From positions 1-64,000 of the forward strand of contig JAFTGD010000021.1 in assembly GCA_017458065.1 (NCBI GenBank): a DNA stretch of 64,000 bases, in the 5' to 3' direction. This DNA is from Oscillospiraceae bacterium. Lineage in GTDB: Bacteria; Bacillota; Clostridia; Oscillospirales; Oscillospiraceae. The position numbers and the translations under genes were made by a program. Below are positions 61,799 through 64,000 of the stretch, in pieces (positions within the stretch are counted from its first letter, which is position 1; every line of letters begins with the position of its first letter). A model generated the notes under the pieces. It did no database searches and was not told where the DNA came from. It saw only the letters and a program-made list of their open reading frames with translations.

Positions 61799-61968
61799 AG
61801 TCTTTCCTCCACGGATGATGAAACCCGGCCTGTGCGCAGACTCCTCTGCATACAGAAACCGGGCGTGCTTGCATATAGACTTGTATTCAGGCGGGCTGAG
61901 GCCGCAGTAATGTCCCCGATGAAGGGCAGTCTCACTTCTGCGTTTGTTTTCTTATATCGATGGAGCAT
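61795..61968 (-). CDS. 57-residue ORF between the attenuator and pyrE
   Basis: A small ORF with a good ribosome site (CGGAGG, about 8 nt before the ATG at 61968). It ends in a 4-base ATGA overlap with pyrE. The product begins MLHRYKKTNAEVRLPFIGDI and ends VSSSVEERL; it is basic, has one Cys, and shows no membrane helix. I do not recognise it. It could be a leader peptide coupling translation to pyrE, or a real small protein. A nested RNA hairpin (61824-61863) lies inside it. Confidence 0.55.
   Translation of the reverse strand: MLHRYKKTNAEVRLPFIGDITAASARLNTSLYASTPGFCMQRSLRTGRVSSSVEERL
61824..61863 (-). promoter_or_regulatory. Nested RNA hairpin just upstream of pyrE
   Basis: Three stacked stems with small internal loops: CCCGG (61824-61828) with CCGGG (61859-61863), CTGT (61830-61833) with ACAG (61852-61855), and GCAGA (61836-61840) with TCTGC (61845-61849), around a 4-nt loop. 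It sits about 25 nt before the pyrE start and may control translation or mRNA processing. Confidence 0.55.
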
Positions 61969-61980
61969 ACGCGCGTCCTC

Positions 61981-62013
61981 CGAAAATACAAAAGCCTCGC
62001 CGAAAGGCAAGGC
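61981..62013 (-). terminator. Attenuator terminator of the pyr/pur operon leader
   Basis: On the minus strand an 8-bp stem (62013-62006 with 62001-61994, one G-T pair, loop TTTC) is followed by TTTTGTATTTT. It lies between the promoter and the first ORF, so it controls read-through into the operon. Confidence 0.85.
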
Positions 62014-62016
62014 CAA

Positions 62017-62073
62017 CGAACGGGAACACTCCCGCTGTCACTCTGTTCATCCTTGCCGATCTCTCTGGGTCGC
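62017..62073 (-). promoter_or_regulatory. PyrR-type antitermination region
   Basis: The leader carries a PyrR-box-like element with core CCAGAGAG (62068-62061; PyrR boxes contain CCAGAGAGG) in a short stem at 62073-62055. GGCAAGG (62057-62051) is fully complementary to CCTTGCC in the 5' arm of the downstream terminator, giving alternative antiterminator and terminator folds. A smaller hairpin CGGGA/TCCCG lies between. A pyrR gene is not in the window. Confidence 0.7.
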
Positions 62074-62088
62074 CTTAAAGATGAGCTG

Positions 62089-62117
62089 ATTATATAGGCA
62101 GATCGCCTCTTTGTCAA
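62089..62117 (-). promoter_or_regulatory. Consensus promoter of the pyr/pur operon
   Basis: On the minus strand TTGACA (62112-62117) and TATAAT (62089-62094) have an exact 17-bp spacer. Transcription should begin near 62082, about 280 nt before pyrE. Confidence 0.92.
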
Positions 62118-62210
62118 TCGGCGAAATATACAAAGTCTTGGGCCGGAGAGTACTGCATTTTTGCACCCCTTGTGATTGCGCTGAAAATCGGGGGAGAAGG
62201 ATGCCGGCGG

Positions 62211-62238
62211 AAAACCGGCCGGGTTTTGCCCCGACCGG
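62211..62238 (-). terminator. Terminator of the beta-helix protein gene
   Basis: A 9-bp stem (62230-62238 with 62215-62223, one G-T pair) is followed by TTTTCC on the minus strand. It separates this gene from the pyr/pur promoter. Confidence 0.85.
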
Positions 62239-62246
62239 CACACTGC

Positions 62247-63395
62247 TCAGCCCCGGTTGAAATTGCCGTCATTCGGCCGGCCGTGACCTCTGCCGCCGAA
62301 GCCGCCTCCAAAGCCTCCGTCAAAATCTCCCTGGCCGGGCTGCATTCCGTCAAAACCGCTGCCAAAACCGCCCATTTGGCCGCCTGGGCCCATGCCGCCG
62401 AAGCCGCCGCCCATCATCTGGTTCGGAATGCTGTCGACCTGCTGGCCGTTTATGATCACGGTGCCTCCGGTGAAGCTGACGCTGCCGTCATAGTCGAAGC
62501 AGGAGCTGCCGTTTACGCGGATGGTGCCGCCGGTAATGATCAGGTTGCCGTTGGAGTCGACGCCATCGGTGTCTCCGGCTCCCATCACGATGGTGATGTC
62601 GCCGCCGTTGATCTCCACGACCGGTGTCCCGATATCGGATAGAGCGGTCGCGTTGATGCCGTCGTCACCGGCCTGGATGCTGACGCTTCCGCCGTTCAGG
62701 ATCACCTGTGTGGCTTCCATGCCCTCAGTACCTGCGATGAGATCGAGCGTCCCGTCCTCTACGGTGAGTTCGTCGTTTGCCGAGAGCGCCTTGCGTCCGG
62801 CCGAGATCGAGATGCTGCCGCTCTTGACGGTCAGATCGTCCTTGCTGACGATGCCGTGCCCGTAAGGCGCGCTTACGGTCAGGCTGCCGCTGCCCTTGAC
62901 GGTGACATCTTCTTTGGAGAAAATCACGCCGTCTACGTTGTTGCTGTCGGTCTGGACAAAACTGCCCGAGGTCGTGAGCGTGTTGCTGCTGCCGTCTTTC
63001 AGCTTGATCACCAGCTTGTCCGCCGAGACCACATAGATCGCGGCACTGTCGGAGTTGGTGATGCTGACGCCGTCCAGGACGAGACGGACCTTGTCCTCCT
63101 TGGCCGCTTCGATCCGGATCTGCCCGTCGGAGAGGGCGCCGCTCACGGTGTAGCTGCCGGCCTCGGTGATGGTGACGGTGCTGCCGTCAACAACGACGCT
63201 GTCACAGCTGCTGCTGATCCCGGCGTCGCTGAGGGTCAGCGTGTATTCCGGCAGGCTGTCCTCATCGTCCGAGGCGCCTTCCGCGCTGGCGCCGGCGTCT
63301 ATGTTCAGGATCAGTACGGAGCACAGCAGCATCAGGGTAAACAGGAAGGGAAGCGTGCGCAGAAGCGCAGTTCCCGGGGAAGATTTATTTTTCAT
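62247..63395 (-). CDS. Cthe_2159-like carbohydrate-binding beta-helix protein
   Basis: A 382-residue exported protein. A signal-type helix (about 13-34, LPFLFTLMLLCSVLILNI) precedes a parallel beta-helix of the DUF4353/Cthe_2159 type, built of short repeating strands (GSGSLTVSAPYGHGIVSKDDLTVKSG; NGGSVSIQAGDDGINA; NGGDITIVMGAGDTDGVDSNGNL). The last ~60 residues are Gly/Met/Phe-rich low complexity. A Clostridium thermocellum relative binds acidic polysaccharide; I do not know the ligand here. It starts 18 bp after the DUF4956 gene and is probably cotranscribed. Confidence 0.85.
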   Translation of the reverse strand: MKNKSSPGTALLRTLPFLFTLMLLCSVLILNIDAGASAEGASDDEDSLPEYTLTLSDAGISSSCDSVVVDGSTVTITEAGSYTVSGALSDGQIRIEAAKEDKVRLVLDGVSITNSDSAAIYVVSADKLVIKLKDGSSNTLTTSGSFVQTDSNNVDGVIFSKEDVTVKGSGSLTVSAPYGHGIVSKDDLTVKSGSISISAGRKALSANDELTVEDGTLDLIAGTEGMEATQVILNGGSVSIQAGDDGINATALSDIGTPVVEINGGDITIVMGAGDTDGVDSNGNLIITGGTIRVNGSSCFDYDGSVSFTGGTVIINGQQVDSIPNQMMGGGFGGMGPGGQMGGFGSGFDGMQPGQGDFDGGFGGGFGGRGHGRPNDGNFNRG

Positions 63396-63413
63396 TATGG
63401 GGAGAGTCTCCTT

Positions 63414-64000
63414 TCAAAGTTCGCTGTCTTCGCTGCGGCGGGCAAGGGTGATTTCCAGATTGCCGTTGCGGCAGCGTAGTTCGTCGATCATGTCTTTCTC
63501 GGTCCCGGCATGGCGGAGCCGCAGATCATAACGCAGCCGGTTCAGAGAACCGAGATTGGTGGTCTTGACCTGGACCAGCTTCGCGCCGGTGGTGTAGCGT
63601 TCAAAGATATCGTCAAAGATCGTGGCATATTCCAGATCCTCCGGGATCGTGATGGAGAGCGTCTTTTCTTCCTCGTCTTCGCCGTTCTCGGGAAAGACGA
63701 GCCTTGAGAAGAGCGCATATACGGTGCAGAGGATCAGCGTGAAGAGCGCCGCCAGAAGGGGAAAGCCCATCCCGCAGGCGAGACCGATCGCCATCGCAAT
63801 AAAGACCGAAACGATCTCTTTTGCACTGCCCGGCGCCGAACGGAAGCGGACCAGAGAGAAGGTTCCGGCAACCGCCACACCGGCTCCGATGCTGCCGCTC
63901 ACCATCAGGATGACGACGGAGACGACGGCGGGCAGGAGGGAGAGCGTCAGCGCAAAGCTTCTGGTGCAGTGTTCCGTCCTGCGGTAAAGCAGCGCGTAGG
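63414..64000 (-). CDS. DUF4956 membrane protein, 5' end outside the window
   Basis: The reading frame stays open to the window edge, so at least 195 residues are present and the true start is missing. YALLYRRTEHCTRSFALTLSLLPAVV, then SGSIGAGVAVAGTFSLVRFRSAPGSAKEI (residues highly typical of DUF4956), two further membrane helices (AMAIGLACGMGFPLLAALF), and a cytoplasmic alpha/beta tail. DUF4956 genes commonly sit beside a VTC-like polyphosphate polymerase gene and Cthe_2159-like genes; the former may lie just outside the window. Its function is unknown. Confidence 0.88.
   Translation of the reverse strand, partial: YALLYRRTEHCTRSFALTLSLLPAVVSVVILMVSGSIGAGVAVAGTFSLVRFRSAPGSAKEIVSVFIAMAIGLACGMGFPLLAALFTLILCTVYALFSRLVFPENGEDEEEKTLSITIPEDLEYATIFDDIFERYTTGAKLVQVKTTNLGSLNRLRYDLRLRHAGTEKDMIDELRCRNGNLEITLARRSEDSEL

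Noticed and set aside
1-64000. CRISPR arrays, tRNA or rRNA genes, or phage modules
   Set aside because: No regularly spaced short repeats, no tRNA-like cloverleaf 3' ends and no structural phage genes were seen on either strand.

Overview
The window is bacterial chromosome with moderately high GC, almost all housekeeping genes on both strands, and many Shine-Dalgarno-led TTG/GTG starts. Several features point to a Gram-positive anaerobe of class Clostridia, most likely an Oscillospiraceae/Ruminococcaceae-type gut bacterium: the nrdR, DUF4364, plsX-rnc-smc-ftsY and NadD-YqeK-rsfS-leuS blocks, a class B sortase, a DUF6465-type protein, single-chain PurL, and IMP synthesis through a stand-alone AICAR transformylase plus a PurO-type cyclohydrolase. 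No tRNA, rRNA, CRISPR array or prophage was seen. The family assignments come from recognising protein motifs by eye; no database was searched.

Layout. 1-1435: tail of an unidentified CDS and an IS5-family element, possibly flanked by CTAA. 1503-16210 (+): cinA with its own terminator, then a long run nrdR, nagB-like, a 97-bp tandem triplication, glmM, hexapeptide-repeat acyltransferase, DUF4364, asnA, SpoU methyltransferase, dprA, topA, trmFO, plsX, rnc and an Elp3-like radical SAM gene. 16356-25075 (+): smc (short-armed), ftsY, yhbY, nadD-yqeK fusion, rsfS, leuS and rpsU. 25208-30688 (-): a giant secreted/membrane MBG-repeat protein with a long cytoplasmic tail, divergent from a class B sortase (30963-31772, +). 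31865-33349 (-): a LexA-like S24 repressor with an SRAP/HMCES protein. 33647-42904: a membrane protein, glutaredoxin, htpG-hemW, a VanW-like gene, metG, a SHOCT-like membrane protein, a 29-codon small ORF and a Lys/Ala/Pro-tailed DUF6465-type protein. 43078-46854 (+): orphan histidine kinase, HtrA protease, YgjP metallopeptidase and an MntR-like regulator. 46959-48478 (-): DUF937 and DUF4428 genes. 48635-61968 (-): one pyrimidine/purine operon in transcription order small ORF-pyrE-pyrB-pyrI-purE-purC-purF-purM-purN-purO-purH-purD-purL, behind a consensus promoter and a PyrR-type attenuator. 62247-64000 (-): a Cthe_2159-type beta-helix protein and a partial DUF4956 membrane protein.

How the genes work together. 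The pyr/pur operon encodes three steps of UMP synthesis and nearly all of the PRPP-to-IMP pathway; purB, pyrC, pyrD, pyrF and carAB are not in the window. Its PurF lacks the glutaminase nucleophile cysteine, the most surprising biochemical feature here. glmM, the NagB-like gene and the hexapeptide protein form an amino-sugar cluster. topA, dprA, trmFO, rnc, smc, ftsY, yhbY and rsfS form an information-processing and secretion block. The LexA-like/SRAP pair looks like a two-gene DNA-damage response. Two sites pair a G/C-rich hairpin with a duplicated sequence (the nagB-glmM and rsfS-leuS gaps), hinting at a small palindromic repeat family or hairpin-driven duplication in this genome.
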